Shown in pieces: positions 5,133 through 5,644 of a DNA stretch of 5,644 nt. Within the stretch, counting starts at the first letter, position 1. Each line of letters starts with the position of its first letter. The translations under genes and the position numbers were made by a program. Source of the DNA: Hyphomicrobiales bacterium (GTDB lineage Bacteria > Pseudomonadota > Alphaproteobacteria > Rhizobiales > Aestuariivirgaceae); assembly GCA_025362535.1 (NCBI GenBank), contig JANYGE010000359.1, positions 1 to 5,644 of the forward strand. The letters are read 5' to 3'. Under the pieces are notes generated by a model that worked only from the letters and a program-made list of their open reading frames with translations, was not told the DNA's origin and made no database searches.

Positions 5133-5600
5133 TCATAACAATGGTAGATTGCTTGGATTATATATAATTTCAACTTTTTCACCACAGTACCAAATGCGCT
5201 GGAATTGTATTTTTGCGTGTGATGCCAGCGCGGTTCGCAATTCACTTAATACAACCTCATCGTGCCAAAGTGTACGACTTGTTCTGAAACACAATAACTC
5301 TAGCGGAAAAGATGAAACGTACGGGATTGTAAGTTTTTCGGAAATTCTTTCAGCGGCGGTATTGGCTGGATAAACTAATTTTACACCACCCACTTTCGGT
5401 AAAATTGAGTTTAAATGAGCCACCTCAGGTGGGCATATTTCCGTAAGCTCAAATGCAATGCTTTTACGAAATAAAATATCAGGCTCTGGTTTACATCTGC
5501 TCTCAATTTCCTCACATTTATGTTCGCAAGGAATCTGATTCAAGAAATAGCCGAATTGGCGCCTTTCAAGTTCTGCTTTTACTTCTTCTTTAGTCGACAT
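5133..5600 (-). CDS. Unrecognised protein with a degenerate PD-(D/E)xK-like pattern
   Basis: A 155-aa protein I cannot name with confidence. Residues 39-55 read EPDILF, a short turn, then AFELTEI: a P-D followed by E-x-T spaced as in PD-(D/E)xK nucleases, with Thr where the Lys would be. The C-terminal part (PLELLCF near 99-105, then FQRIWYCGEKVEIIY near 133-147) fits the later strands of small hypothetical proteins with that pattern. Six cysteines are present (C25, C29, C36, C56, C104, C139), the first three close together. No signal peptide or membrane segment is seen. ATG 5600 has GAGGTG six nt upstream, overlapping the stop codon of the preceding minus-strand gene, so the two are coupled. 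Base composition is more AT-rich than in the redox operon, suggesting acquired DNA. A role in defence or nucleic-acid metabolism is only a guess. Confidence 0.72.
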   Translation of the reverse strand: MSTKEEVKAELERRQFGYFLNQIPCEHKCEEIESRCKPEPDILFRKSIAFELTEICPPEVAHLNSILPKVGGVKLVYPANTAAERISEKLTIPYVSSFPLELLCFRTSRTLWHDEVVLSELRTALASHAKIQFQRIWYCGEKVEIIYNPSNLPLL

Positions 5601-5605
5601 TTAAC

Positions 5606-5644
5606 TCACCTCAAATCCGGCGGCATCGCTTCCTTCACCAGTGC
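5606..5644 (-). CDS. C-terminal tail of an upstream gene (5' part outside window)
   Basis: The minus strand is open from the window edge to TGA 5608-5606, giving ALVKEAMPPDLR as the last 12 residues. The stop codon is shared with the Shine-Dalgarno of the next gene and lies 5 nt before its ATG, a typical operon junction, which is the main support. Too short to assign a family. Confidence 0.5.
   Translation of the reverse strand, partial: ALVKEAMPPDLR

Noticed and set aside
4967..5373. Open frames overlapping hicB and the right-hand gene (4967-5245 minus, 5119-5373 plus)
   Set aside because: Both overlap better-supported genes, lack ribosome sites and show no protein-like pattern.

Overview
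The window looks like a piece of an alphaproteobacterial chromosome, most likely Hyphomicrobiales or a close relative. I infer this from the families present: the LLM flavin oxidoreductase resembles the Atu2307-type group, the truncated beta-sandwich protein is of a kind I associate with rhizobia, and the molybdoenzyme/cytochrome b pair has an alphaproteobacterial look. Base composition is moderate and visibly more AT-rich at the right end. No database search was possible, so every family name is recognition by eye. There is no stretch over 300 bases without a gene, and no RNA gene, CRISPR array or insertion sequence was seen.

Left edge (2-568, plus strand): the 3' part of a gene for a protein built of repeated beta-sandwich units. 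It converges on a minus-strand operon, and the gap holds a strong hairpin (575-607) whose U-rich side serves the minus strand.

Centre (630-4418, minus strand): a five-gene run, in transcription order LLM-class flavin oxidoreductase, pirin, four-helix cytochrome b, molybdopterin oxidoreductase, and a small secreted methionine-rich peptide. The first two overlap by 4 nt (ATGA) and the cytochrome b and molybdoenzyme overlap by 11 nt, so most of it is probably one transcript. The last three genes match the logic of the YedY1/YedZ1/MrpX system described in Azospira suillum. There, a sacrificial Met-rich periplasmic peptide soaks up hypochlorite and is re-reduced by a membrane-fed molybdoenzyme. 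The LLM enzyme and pirin may add a cytoplasmic electrophile or redox branch; that part is inference.

Right (4419-5096): a 91-bp divergent promoter region separates the operon from a hicAB toxin-antitoxin pair. It holds a near-consensus promoter for hicA, a plausible promoter for the LLM gene and interleaved inverted repeats. Both putative start points fall at or next to the ATG, which suggests leaderless mRNAs.

Right edge (5097-5644): a hairpin in a 36-bp convergent gap, then a minus-strand gene for an unrecognised 155-aa protein with a degenerate PD-(D/E)xK-like pattern, coupled to an upstream gene of which only the last 12 codons are visible. Together with hicAB this looks like accessory or defence-type DNA next to a core redox operon.
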